64,000 nucleotides of DNA from Angiostrongylus vasorum (taxonomy: Eukaryota; Nematoda; Chromadorea; Rhabditida; Metastrongylidae): NCBI GenBank assembly GCA_018806985.1, contig JADANN010000467.1, positions 620,001 through 684,000 on the forward strand, in the 5' to 3' direction. Positions 50,501 through 57,705 of this stretch are shown here, in pieces. The notes under the pieces were generated by a model. That model was not told the origin of the DNA. It searched no databases and was given only the letters and a program-made list of their open reading frames with translations. The stretch's first letter is position 1; every line of letters starts with the position of its first letter. Both the position numbers and the translations under genes were made by a program.

Positions 50501-52918
50501 ACCCGCGAGCGGGAAATTTTATTCTTTTCTTAATATCTACGTTATCAGAAGAAAGTCTTAGAAAGGAAAATTTGTATAAAGGTATCGTTAAATAGGAAAT
50601 TATTAAGAGTAGAAGAAAAGTGTGGCGCATATAGGCCAGAGAGACGATCTACACCAATCCAGTCACTGAGAAAGTGCCACTGGCAGCGACGACCCAAGCC
50701 GCAAGTACCAAGTGTAGGAACAATCAAACATCTGAGTAAATATCCTAGAGTATCAATACAACTCATTTTTTGATAAAGCTGCTTTGATGAGGGTTATGAA
50801 CAATTGACCAATGAATCCAATCTTGTTCTTTAATTACATTCTCAAAATTGTACTGTAGCATGTTCAATGAGAGAAGGTATGCACGAAGATGTACCAGGTT
50901 TTCATCCTGAATGAAGACCACTATTTAAAAACCTAATTTAATGGTAAGCTAAAAGAGTTCTCCAAAAAAGTTGGAATGTAACAAGGTCGACAGAGGTTGA
51001 TACCGATACAAAGTATGTAAAAAAAAACTCTCACCAATCGTAGTTCACTGACAGATCGACTGAGTGTCCATTCATGGCTGTTAACAAACGCATCTGAAAT
51101 GGAAACAGAATTAAGCATGAGGATAAAAAAAGTAACAATTTAGTTACTCAAAATGGAATGTCCGATTTCTCTGAATGAAAGCTTTAGACGTTCACATATT
51201 TCTTTGCCAAAATAATTTCCCCTTCATGAATGTTCTGCAAATCTTTTAAGCGCATCACTCTGCATTCTTATCAAAGTCGCATCTGATTAACGTACCATTA
51301 ATGGCAATATGGTGCAAAAATTAGTCCAATTATTTTACGATGGAGAGTAAAACCTTCGAGGTACAGGTCGTGGGAGGTTAGTCCCGATAACAGCGCGTTT
51401 GAAGGATGTCATAAAAAAGCAGTTCCAAGAAAGGGATCTCGAAAGTTTGCAGAAGAACGAAATTCAGCTGGGTTAACAGTTTCGGTGCTTCTCAACCGAA
51501 ACAAAGCACTCAGGAATCAGATGCCACATGTGTTGAACAAAAAAAGGAAAGAGGCTGTCGGTTACTGAATTCGCTTCTCTTTTCTTTTGCATAACAGAAG
51601 CTATTTGTTTCTTTTAATTCATTGTATATTCGACTAAAAATGAATTTGGTATGACACCCAGAAAAACTGTGCAGTGTGTGAACGAACATGAAGCATCGAA
51701 AAATTTTCTGAAGCCAATTATGGCTTAAAAAAGTACTGCAATTTCACCCGGGCTCTGTAAGCAGAGATGGTTACTAAAAATTTGTGAGTCCTACCAAAAC
51801 CATTAAGAATGTTCGAGTATTACAACGATGTGCTTATGTTTCCCAAATGGTGGTCCAGAAGCTAAACAGGTTATTATTGTATTTATGAAAACCTGTCCTA
51901 TGCACCTTAACGACATACCATCAATGGATTGTTACTTCTTCAAACAACTGGATTAAGAGGCGTTAAAAAGGCCTTAAACGATTATCGGATTCACAGATAT
52001 GAACTTACAAGCGCATAGAATATCTAAGTGCACAACACATTGGCAAAACATATTGATTATGGTTCATATCATGGTTAATACAGATTAATTCCAACAAGCT
52101 ATAGCCTTTTAAACACCATTTTGAAAATCGGACATTTCATACTTAATAACCTGATAATATTTATCTTCTGATTCCAGGTGATAAAATTCCTGGTAACAAA
52201 TGTAGTAAATATAAACATCCGAATATAACAAACAAATTCGTCTGCAAATACAAACTATAACGCTGAAAGTTGTACAAATAAAATAGTGATGTTTACTTCT
52301 TTTGCTTCTGTTAGCTATGCCAAATCCGACGGTTCTGGGTTCAGTAACGGCGTAGCTCTCCACTTTGACAGATCCATGATTTGAAGGATGATGTCTTCTC
52401 TGACGTCGTTCTCGATGTGAATCTAACCACGGAAATGAAAACACAACCGTGTCGGCACTTGGAGCTCTATAGATATTTCTTGGTGTTAACGCCGAATAAC
52501 TAGTCGTAGCTGTGGAAGAAGAGCCGTTACGCTTTCGCGGAGATTCGCTTCGATATGTATCCTTTCTGGATGAGTCCAAACGAGCAGAAGAGTCGCGTCG
52601 TGACGGTCTCCCAAGTAGCTCTTTAAGTGCTATCCGCATCCGACTTTTCTTTTTCTTCTGCATCATGCTGTTATCGTAAAACGACGAGTCGCCACAGTTT
52701 TCGAAATCATGGATTGTCATATTCATTCGATAGCTCACGGAACATCCCGATGGAGTCGTGTACAAACTTCGATTCAGATCACAAGATGGGTGGTAACTAT
52801 GGTAAACGTCACATAGGTGACTAAGAGGGGCCAAGGATCCACCACGTGACGAGGTTACTTTGGCTGTGCTATTAGTGCCGTCGTAGTAATCGTAGTCATA
52901 ATATCTCATCAACGGCAT
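19199..52918 (-). CDS. cnt-2: AGAP / centaurin-gamma family ArfGAP (GTPase-like, PH, ArfGAP, ankyrin), 20 exons
   Basis: Proteins of this family are GTPase-activating proteins for Arf GTPases that act on endosomal and Golgi membrane traffic. Exons, 5' to 3' on the minus strand: 52918-52297, 51093-51035, 43950-43863, 42688-42600, 41366-41226, 41051-40916, 35436-35333, 35226-35064, 27565-27425, 26895-26725, 26644-26523, 26050-25932, 25809-25639, 25415-25243, 25012-24863, 24711-24566, 24439-24305, 21049-20794, 19817-19644, 19330-19199. They sum to about 1096 codons plus stop. Every junction has GT/AG ends and matching phase except exon 10/11, which is off by one base. Domains by residue: polar N-terminus 1-207, GTPase-like 224-380, linker 380-590, PH halves 594-665 and 764-805, ArfGAP 817-930, ankyrin 940-1035. 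Human AGAP1-3 share this order. The symbol is inferred from family and domain order. The start Met and possible extra 5' exons are uncertain. Confidence 0.9.
19644..21049 (-). CDS. cnt-2: AGAP gene exons 18-19: end of ArfGAP fold and ankyrin repeats
   Basis: Exons 21049-20794 and 19817-19644 cover residues 910-1053. [12 protein letters not shown] is the conserved bridge from ArfGAP to the ankyrin repeats. The first clear repeat contains [19 protein letters not shown]. The second is degenerate: [10 protein letters not shown] stands where TPLHxA would be expected, followed by FKECADMLL. The rest is a Ser/Pro-rich tail. Exon 18 is noticeably richer in GC than its surroundings. Two SINE copies lie in the intron between these exons. 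Confidence 0.9.
19981..20265 (-). repeat. tRNA-derived SINE, copy 6, in AGAP intron 18
   Basis: The body is clear on the minus strand, with ATGCATGGCGCATCCACTAAG and the GATTGATCAACG tail. The head is diverged but still shows an alternating CAGTG...GGATCGG pattern. It lies in the same orientation as the host gene, between exons 18 and 19. Confidence 0.8.
20453..20722 (-). repeat. tRNA-derived SINE, copy 7, in AGAP intron 18
   Basis: This diverged copy starts 230 bp from copy 6 and ends about 70 bp from exon 18. Family landmarks include GGTACTCATCTACCAATC, GTTACTGAATGCAC and TGATCAACTTC. It is sense to the host gene. Confidence 0.65.
21230..24250 (+). mobile_element. RTE-type LINE (endonuclease and reverse transcriptase), inactive, in AGAP intron 17
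   Basis: A 5' leader (21230-21750) is followed by an AP-endonuclease start ([11 protein letters not shown] near 21763; after a frameshift [11 protein letters not shown] and [10 protein letters not shown], near 21860-21960). The rest of the endonuclease is deleted after FVVYAPT. The RT part resumes near 22140: [21 protein letters not shown], then [40 protein letters not shown] and the FADD catalytic box at 23413-23424 (in a shifted frame). It ends [19 protein letters not shown] and stop at 24213. Several frameshifts and one stop (TAG at 22429) make it non-coding. It lies antisense to the host gene. Confidence 0.9.
24305..24711 (-). CDS. cnt-2: AGAP gene exons 16-17: ArfGAP catalytic domain
   Basis: Exons 24711-24566 and 24439-24305 cover residues 817-909. 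The zinc finger has the canonical C-x2-C-x16-C-x2-C spacing (Cys829, 832, 849, 852). Its inner loop ([13 protein letters not shown]) and the following [13 protein letters not shown] carry the catalytic arginine finger at Arg857. Exon 17 continues with [17 protein letters not shown] and [10 protein letters not shown], the usual helical part. All key residues are present, so GAP activity on Arf is expected. An intron of 3.3 kb follows and contains an RTE copy. Confidence 0.95.
24863..25012 (-). CDS. cnt-2: AGAP gene exon 15: second half of the PH domain
   Basis: This is exactly 50 codons (residues 767-816), phase 0 on both sides, with acceptor tcggtttcag and donor gtgcgg. The final PH strand and C-terminal helix are clear: [20 protein letters not shown], with the invariant helix Trp at the expected place. 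A potential donor 13 nt upstream (gtgata) would break the frame into exon 16, so it was not used. Confidence 0.9.
25243..25415 (-). CDS. cnt-2: AGAP gene exon 14: low-complexity insert within the PH domain
   Basis: This 173-nt exon encodes residues 709-766. It begins with a Gly/Ser run, then a Val/Gln/Thr stretch, then a basic patch ([13 protein letters not shown]), and ends in the acidic EDDECFE. Human AGAPs have a similar insert: a basic KKHRRKK-type stretch, then acidic residues that lead back into the PH fold. The insert itself is not expected to fold. Confidence 0.85.
25639..26644 (-). CDS. cnt-2: AGAP gene exons 11-13: first half of the split PH domain
   Basis: Exons 26644-26523, 26050-25932 and 25809-25639 cover residues 572-708. 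[12 protein letters not shown] and [18 protein letters not shown] are the first PH strands, and GLATVRIAG is a further strand before the insert. Exon 11 starts at a tandem acceptor (CAGCAG), so one Gln may be included or skipped (26644 or 26641). For exon 13 I used the acceptor at 25810, because the nearer ttaag would break the frame. Exon 12 has an in-phase alternative donor (gtgggc) 18 nt upstream. PH domains of this type bind membrane phosphoinositides. Confidence 0.88.
26725..35436 (-). CDS. cnt-2: AGAP gene exons 7-10: Ser/Thr-rich linker between GTPase and PH domains
   Basis: Exons 35436-35333, 35226-35064, 27565-27425 and 26895-26725 cover residues 379-571. Exon 7 continues the GTPase end ([13 protein letters not shown]) into a Thr/Pro-rich stretch. 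Exons 8 and 9 are Ser/Gln-rich. Exon 10 ends in [16 protein letters not shown], close to the conserved RRSNIF-type motif before the PH domain of human AGAPs. For exon 8 I chose the donor gtaagc at 35063 over gttaac at 35070, because only the former gives an open frame into exon 9. Exon 10 ends one base out of phase with exon 11. A 7.5 kb intron separates exons 8 and 9. Confidence 0.82.
27895..28245 (-). mobile_element. Foldback family element in AGAP intron 8
   Basis: This is a reverse-oriented copy with GATTGCTGATGGC, GAGAAACAGGCAAAACGAAGG, the tRNA-like core GTGTGGTGATAAACGCG...GCGTGTTCGGTCC, then TTGCAAATATCTCAGCAAC and the CCTGCC...TAGTAGGC end. It is moderately diverged. Confidence 0.75.
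28246..31597. other. AGAP intron 8, repeat-poor part
   Basis: Apart from the TA tract near 30040 I see no repeat or exon. A short phrase (ATTGAAATCAAGATGTAC near 29240) recurs with few changes near 32430, so an unnamed old repeat may be present. Confidence 0.45.
30040..30079. repeat. TA microsatellite
   Basis: An almost pure (TA)n tract with one interruption near its right end lies in intron 8 of the AGAP gene. Confidence 0.95.
31598..31850 (-). repeat. tRNA-derived SINE, copy 8, in AGAP intron 8
   Basis: The body is well kept: GCATTCGATTTCATTAAGCA, ACAAGTCTGGTACCAATTTG and GATGGAAGGCTTGGTGAGCC on the plus strand. The head reads TGTAGCGCGTATGGCGGAGTGG on the minus strand. It is sense to the host gene. 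Confidence 0.85.
31851..33809. other. AGAP intron 8, no exon seen
   Basis: Contains scattered AATGCGCATTT phrases (31870, 32140, 32490) and nothing codable. It may hold diverged repeats. Confidence 0.45.
33810..34320. mobile_element. Foldback family element(s), partial and probably nested, AGAP intron 8
   Basis: A left-arm start (ACAACCATAATGATGCTGAG) lies at 33815. Reverse-strand end pieces (TGTATTTCACATAATATGTC) lie at 33943. A second, fuller reverse copy runs about 34015-34310 and ends CATTATACCCTGCCG. Two insertions or one rearranged copy would explain this; I cannot separate them by eye. Confidence 0.6.
34570..34835. mobile_element. Compact foldback element in AGAP intron 8
   Basis: The left part (ACAACCACAATGATGCTGAG then ATTTGTAAAACT) is complementary to the right part (GTTTTGCAAATATCTCAACG then CATCATGGTTGTATTT). 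The central region is short and holds GGGGATCGAACATGC and TAACGCTTTCACCAC from the tRNA-like core. It lies 230 bp upstream (genomic) of exon 8. Confidence 0.7.
36286..36503 (-). repeat. tRNA-derived SINE, copy 9 with internal deletion, AGAP intron 6
   Basis: The tail (AGCTCTCG) joins directly to GATGAGGTGACTGAATAC, so roughly 60 bp holding the usual GATCAATCC...ATGCATTCG block is missing. The central part (ACAAGTCTGGTACCAATTTG) and the head are present. It is sense to the host gene. Confidence 0.8.
36504..38690. other. AGAP intron 6, no exon seen
   Basis: Between SINE copy 9 and the large foldback element. It includes a small CAGT microsatellite near 37380. An open frame of 106 codons at 37031 (plus) has no recognisable motif. 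Confidence 0.45.
38707..39219. mobile_element. Foldback element with tRNA-like core and 16-bp target duplications
   Basis: Inverted arms of 173 bp (38707-38879 and 38988-39160) flank a 108-bp loop, and a 3' extension ends GTTAAAAGGTTAAG. Exact 16-bp direct repeats ATTATTTCTTGCTATA flank the element at 38691-38706 and 39220-39235. Each arm holds a tRNA-like stretch: GGCGTGGTGGTGAACGCG (A-box-like) and, about 30 bp on, GCGCGTTCGTTCC (B-box-like). It lies in AGAP intron 6. The long exact duplications are seen directly; mobilisation by LINE machinery is inference. Confidence 0.85.
39236..40032. other. AGAP intron 6 segment with a CpG-rich patch
   Basis: About 39430-39700 is much richer in CG dinucleotides than its surroundings, and contains a CACGTG E-box and short ATG-led frames on the minus strand. 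It could be an internal promoter or first exon of a shorter transcript. There is no direct proof. Confidence 0.3.
40033..40262 (-). repeat. tRNA-derived SINE, copy 10, 3'-shortened, AGAP intron 6
   Basis: This copy lacks the last part of the tail. ACAAGTCTAGTACCAATTTG, GGTTGGAGGGCTTGGTAAG and a decayed head with GTGTAGCACAGAGG are visible. The B box is TTGGTTCGATCC. It is sense to the host gene. Confidence 0.75.
40916..43950 (-). CDS. cnt-2: AGAP gene exons 3-6: GTPase-like domain
   Basis: Exons 43950-43863, 42688-42600, 41366-41226 and 41051-40916 cover residues 228-378. The P-loop is GTTSSGKTS (231-239) and is followed by [18 protein letters not shown] (272-279) sits where the family has its switch II region. 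[12 protein letters not shown] matches the central strand, and VLLVGTKD (327-334) ends in a T-K-x-D-like base-recognition motif. [18 protein letters not shown] matches the SAK-like end of the domain. All nucleotide-contacting motifs I can see are intact, so nucleotide binding is plausible. Whether it hydrolyses GTP is not shown by sequence. Confidence 0.92.
41561..41838 (-). repeat. tRNA-derived SINE, copy 11, AGAP intron 4
   Basis: This is a near full-length copy. The head on the minus strand is GGCGCGTGTAGCGCAGTGGT, a good A box, with TTCGATTC as the B-box remnant. The tail contains ATGCATGGCGCATCCCTCGG. It is sense to the host gene and lies about 200 bp from exon 5. Confidence 0.85.
44645..44720. 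repeat. 38-bp tandem duplication
   Basis: Two identical 38-bp units lie head to tail (44645-44682 and 44683-44720). Each begins AGTCCTCAACGG and ends TTTGTACTATAC. The pair lies about 80 bp downstream of the tRNA-Leu gene in the sense of that gene. Exact identity suggests a recent duplication or replication slippage. No function is suggested. Confidence 0.95.
44802..44884 (-). tRNA. tRNA-Leu (anticodon UAG)
   Basis: This cytoplasmic leucine tRNA reads CUA codons. It is about 82 nt plus discriminator A. The acceptor stem GGCGAGA pairs with TCTCGTC (one G-T pair). The A box is TGGCCGAGTGG, the anticodon stem CTGGT/ACCAG closes loop TTTAGGC, a long variable arm typical of class II tRNAs is present, and the B box is GGTTCGAACCC. 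A short T run downstream fits pol III termination. It lies inside intron 2 of the AGAP gene on the same strand, so pol II must read through it. Confidence 0.95.
44890..46979. other. AGAP intron 2, no exon seen
   Basis: AT-rich DNA upstream (in tRNA sense) of the tRNA-Leu gene. Open frames of up to 120 codons at 46580-46218 (minus) have no recognisable motif. Confidence 0.45.
46980..47122. repeat. TA / CATA / GTATGCA microsatellite complex
   Basis: ATGCATACATATATGTG-type alternating pyrimidine-purine sequence (46980-47080) leads into a pure (TA)n tract (47081-47120). It abuts the tail of SINE copy 12. Confidence 0.92.
47129..47417 (-). repeat. tRNA-derived SINE, copy 12, AGAP intron 2, between TA tracts
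   Basis: This is a full-length copy with head GGGCACGTGTGGTGCACTGG and a perfect-looking B-box region (GTGGGATCGATTC). The tail is a short tandem of TTATCCTTT units. Long TA microsatellites lie at both ends. It is sense to the host gene. Confidence 0.88.
47418..47502. repeat. TA microsatellite
   Basis: A long (TA)n tract with CATATA interruptions begins immediately after the head of SINE copy 12. With the tract on the other side, the SINE sits inside TA repeats. Confidence 0.95.
47503..51034. other. AGAP intron 2, no exon seen; GC-richer patch at 49.3 kb
   Basis: Mostly AT-rich. About 49290-49430 is CG-rich and could be an alternative first exon or promoter, but no open frame joins exon 3 that I can support. 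Confidence 0.4.
51035..51093 (-). CDS. cnt-2: AGAP gene exon 2: conserved linker into the GTPase domain
   Basis: This is a 59-nt exon with acceptor ttccatttcag and donor gtgaga. It encodes residues 208-227, including [18 protein letters not shown], which closely matches the segment just before the GTPase domain of animal AGAPs. It is short and isolated: a 1.2 kb intron lies on its 5' side and a 7.1 kb intron on its 3' side. Family similarity and correct phase on both sides make the call firm. Confidence 0.88.
52297..52918 (-). CDS. cnt-2: AGAP gene exon 1: start codon and polar N-terminus
   Basis: This exon holds 207 codons plus one base, running from the first ATG to the donor gtaaac at 52296. 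The protein opens [14 protein letters not shown]. It is rich in Ser, Tyr and Arg and has a basic patch near residue 87 ([18 protein letters not shown]) followed by many Arg-Ser pairs, so it is probably disordered. I recognise no domain. No in-frame stop is seen in the nine codons before the ATG, so an upstream exon cannot be excluded. The exon joins exon 2 in phase 1, making Asn208. Confidence 0.72.
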
Positions 52919-55900
52919 TACACAAGATATGAAAAGCAGACGATTAGAAACAGAGATCCACTGATCCTTATGTCACGGGCTCATAACACCACACTGCAAT
53001 TGTACGTTTCATACTTCGGAATCGAACCGAAAGACGAAAACGAGCGCGGTTGTAAAGGAAGGAAAGCATTACGCAACAAACACATCCAATCTTTCTCATA
53101 CGGAAAGATATGAAACACTGCGGACAAAAATATAAAGAAATAGAAAGCAAGAATTTGGAAATAGACAGCATACTGAGCCAATGTATGCATAGCAGATTCA
53201 ACTGATAGGTATAGGACTCACTTGCATTTAAATAAACGGTTTCCTTAAAGTGATAGTGCATGCACATTTTACTAAGGATGGTTGCATTTGAAAAAGCTTA
53301 CAATTATTAGAACCGACAATGCTTTCTCTAAAACACAGCGCACTATAGTATAGGTGGGCATGGTATTCAACCGTGATTTAACAAAACGACTCTAACAACT
53401 GAGAAGAAGAACAAAAGCTGTTAAAGAGCCAAGGTTTAAATCTGCAAGTCTCATTATAAAAAACCTAAACAGAAATTTCTTTCAGCAGAAAAGGTACTTA
53501 AGCTCAAAGTAGAAAATTGATAGAAGCTAAACGATGACTGCCTATTGTGATGACTAGATCTGAAAATGTTTCCACTGGAGACGTTAAGCAGCCCTAGGTA
53601 AAAATCTTCCCCGATCAGTAGAAAAACCTGGTGAGTGTACTTTACACTGTGACCTATACCGTTTACAACATCAAAGAGTGCGAAGAATGGAAGATGATCA
53701 TAAATAATTCGTGATGCACTTAATGCGAAGAACGATCTGATCACAAACCGGAAGTCAATGCTGACTTTTCAAGACTCCAAAGAAGGTGAAACTGCAGAAA
53801 CGTTAACCATTGTTGAACAAATTTTGTACCAACAACATCGTTTCTGCTCAAAAAAAAACATTATTTCAAGAGACTAAAACTTCTACCTATAGCCCAACTT
53901 TCGTTTAAAACTCACCACCCATGAAGAAAACCACCGATAAGTATGACAGTCTTCCAGCGATAGGACTGATACGACGGCTGAACTATTTCATAGAAAGATA
54001 AGCCTGCTTATATAACATTTCTGTCGCAGTTATACCAATTGTGTCCTAATTTTTCCATGGATTACACACTTTTTGTGTGATATGTCATCCAGATACAAGC
54101 TCGAAAGTAGTAGCCCTTGAGTTTGAGAGGAAAAATACAGAGGATAGTACAAAAAAAAACGAGTCAATGAAAACACCTTTATAGAACGAAGTATAGAAAT
54201 GATTAAGATAAAAAGAATGGAAAGCTATTAACAAAACACAACTAGATGCGAAATCCATTTCGTACAGAGAACGTGCAGCACAACTCTCATGGAGGTAGCA
54301 CGTTGAAAGATGTTGAATACTAATGTATTTTTATATCGTTTTTGACATTAAGGAAGGGATCCGTTTTCAAAATGAACCTAGCCAACTCTTACCAAAACAA
54401 CCACGAAACTACAGTTTCTCGCTAAACTAACAGGAAAAGACCTGATGTGGAATTGAAACGCGACGGTACCTTTCGCGATGATATCAGGATCTTTTCAACA
54501 GTTTAGTACTGAAGTATGGAAAAAAACTTATAGAACAATGGTATCATAACTCATTGCAAAAAATTGCAAATCGACTGGAATCCGATTCACCCTGTGAAGA
54601 AACCCGAAAACGACGGAAAACGAGTCAATGAGTCAACATAAGCGATTGGTCGATCATGAAGACAATGTCTTATGTACACCGACAGGTGGTCAGTGAACAT
54701 AAAAGGACTTGGAAAATGTGTGATATTGACGATAATTTGATAGAAGAAGGAAATCAACCGCACAGGCGAGAAACCAAGTGATGGTTCAATCATGTGGGTG
54801 AGCGACTCTTTCGTCAGATATGCTGTCGTTGTCACACAGCGTAGTAAAAATATATGCAACCTAAAGATTGATGGTCGGCCCATAGTATAAAAAGAGTTGA
54901 CACACAGACACAGAAGAAAAATGGCGAATGTACATTAAAAAGACGGAAGCGCTTTCAAGCAAAACCATCTGCAAGATGACAAGAGATGCTCGCCGCTCCT
55001 TTCGCCAGATGTAATCTCTAAAGATAAATTTAACAACAGAATATCTCACAAGATGGACTATCCTCATGAGTTCGGTCGCAAAAATACGAAATGGATTGGA
55101 ATTTTGCTGAGACGTGCATAATTCGTGGACACGAAGAGAGTATCTAACACTCGTATCGGCAGCAACTGCCCATCTATTCTGTGGTGAATAAAAACATCCA
55201 GAATGGTAGAACAATTACGAGGCCTAGACCAATACACTTTCAATTAGCCGAACGTTTGATGTCCCTTCTTGAACTACAAATTCTATCGTTTACGAAGACA
55301 TGTCGAATCAAAGGCCGATCAAGGGGACACTTCGTACTAAAAGATCCACTCGCTGAATAGATACCACAAAAGTACGTCAATACGAAACTTGACCTTGAAG
55401 GTAGAAAAACTCCACATTCCATGAGCTAAGGACCACCTCAAGATTACGTAGCATCCTTTTTTTTAAGAACAAGGTGCGATAGGAAATCATTGCTCTCTAT
55501 AGAATAAAGCCGGAATCTCAAGATTCTTTAACCTTCCCAGCATAGAAAAGGACTTACTGAACTTCATGTACCCATAAAGAAGTAAAGAACGTCCAACAAT
55601 ACAGTGGTGAGAGAATGGAGCGATATGGAACAGGAAAAAATATAACTAAAAATATTGCTGAATGAATTTGGCACTTTTCTTCAAAACACTGACAACACCG
55701 CACTGAGGGTTAGTACACCATTTCAAGAAACATAATATGCTTCTTTTAAAGAGATGAAGAACTTTCCAATGAAAACTGTATGAAATTTCAGAGAAACAAC
55801 AGCATGAGAAATAAACATGGTCGACGTTTTTCGCTATACTTCAACCGAAAGACAAAGAAATGGCCATCGTGAAATAACAAATGGACGACGAGCACAAAGC

Positions 55901-57559
55901 TAGTCTGTTCGAAGAGACGCCAACCACCGAATTCATTTGTATTTTCTTGTTTGTATTCCTCACGGAGCTTCAATGAAGTGGCGAGAGTCCACGGAAAAAC
56001 TGACCAGCTAGTTTCCATAGTAGAAGAACGACTACATAATGGAGCGAAATTAGATTGGCGCACGTGAGAAAACGGAATAAATGGTAGTGACAAGCAGGTG
56101 AATTATCGAGAAACTTCTGTCGTTTCGAAATAAAAGATGTCCGAACATCAAAGTCCTTAGAATTTCCTCAGAAAAACGGAACAAGTGCAAATTAACAACA
56201 CTGTGACAAAATGTGTAGAAGAGTTACTACGAAAAAACGACGAGAAAAAATCGCTATCGGACAGCAACAGTTTGATTTGATATGCACTAAAAGTGACCCA
56301 TCATCAATAAATTGATGAAAGAGTGACTGAGATCGAAGAAATTCCCTTAGAAAACTATGAAAATCAATACCATTGTTAACAGTGGTCGTTTTCTGACAGA
56401 TGCCTCTCATTGCCCCCACAACTATAGTGTTTTGAAAAAGTTGAGAAGTTAATATGCTTATTGAAAAGATTTTACTTTATCCCTAGATATTATGGATACT
56501 TATGTAATTTTTAAAGCATTTATTTCACTTAAATTTTCGAAACTAGTTCCACGAAATGTGACTCAAATGCATTGATTTCAATGCAAGCCTGAAACAGTGG
56601 TGTCACCAAATTTCCAGCAGACATATCTCAGTTAATAGTACACTATGTTAGTAGAAATAAAAACGATTAGAATCCAAAGATTTTTGCACAAAAAGTAAGC
56701 AGCTCTTCCTAATTCATAGCAATGACATCATGCCTCTTTACAACCCATACCGAAAACTCGTGGTATTTTTCTCGTCGCCGCCCATATTTCATACACAGAA
56801 ACCATTTCACTATCATGAATGACTTCGAAGGACCCCCTCAACATAACATGGGTGTTTTCAGATATAAAACTCCCATTTACAGCGGGGATTCATCTTCCGT
56901 ATACTCTCCCAAGCAAAAAGATTTGAAATTTTCACCCCGGAAGGCCAGTTAAGTCCAAACCATTGCCAGGACTTACTGTCATCCTGGTTAGTGGAAAAGC
57001 CACTAGCTGGTAATCGGTGATGACCTTAGCAAGTTCATGCACCATCCTCAAAAAACGCGTCGAAACTTTCGAAAACATAGAATAAAATTTCACTTAAAAC
57101 TTTTCATACTTTACATTTTAAACAAATTTAAAAGGTGGAATAACATTTTATCATAACCTGTACGCCGATGGAACAAAATGTCTTCTAAAAGTCTACCAAG
57201 TTCTCAACTTTTCAACGCTACTGTTATTAAAAAAATAACGGAAATTATGGAAAAATCAATATCAGCCAAGATGTGTTTCGAAATGTCAACATACTACGAA
57301 AGTTTTAAGAATTCCAAAGAGAACGCGCTAGCAGAAAACACAAGCGATACACTGAAGGGCACTATCAAGTCCTGCTGCAAGTACTTCTGCTTGTTCAACA
57401 GCTTTCGGGTTCGAAATATGAATCTCGACAACAAAACGCGTTAAAAAAGATTTCGAAGTACCAGATGATTAGGACTTCATCGTAGCAAAGTAAGTAAACT
57501 AGTCTCCTACTTGTAAATATGTGTAGATTCTAGAGGTTTTTATTTCAATTAAACACTGT
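52919..57559. other. Upstream flank of the AGAP gene; no gene seen
   Basis: Long minus-strand open frames at 53744-53454, 54883-54587, 55214-54861 and 56093-55788 reflect an A/G-rich plus strand rather than conserved protein. Near 56875-56990 a weak match to the RTE leader at 5235 (CAGCGGGGATT, TCTCCCAAGC) is visible. A 5' UTR exon of the AGAP gene may lie here unseen. Confidence 0.45.
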
Positions 57560-57705
57560 TCATTATGAGCTGAGATGTTTGATCAAATCTAAAAGGTTCA
57601 TATATCAGCATCCTAGTGGTTGTAGTTCACATCGTACCCTGGCATGGAAAAAAGAATAGGCATTAAACAAAAGTTAGGACACTGTAGTTTTCAAAAGGTT
57701 ATTGT
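57560..57705 (-). mobile_element. Foldback family remnant
   Basis: Only the outer end is kept: GAGATGTTTGATCAAATCT, then GTGGTTGTAGTTCACATCG, TACCCTGGCATGG, and GAATAGGCATTAAACAAAAGTTAGG. This is the same order as the right end of the 38707 element. Confidence 0.5.

Noticed and set aside
52627..52824. Plus-strand open frame inside AGAP exon 1
   Set aside because: It is antisense to a supported coding exon.
53454..56419. A series of minus-strand open frames upstream of the AGAP gene
   Set aside because: They switch frame repeatedly, show no motif and are explained by an A/G-rich plus strand that lowers stop frequency on the other strand.
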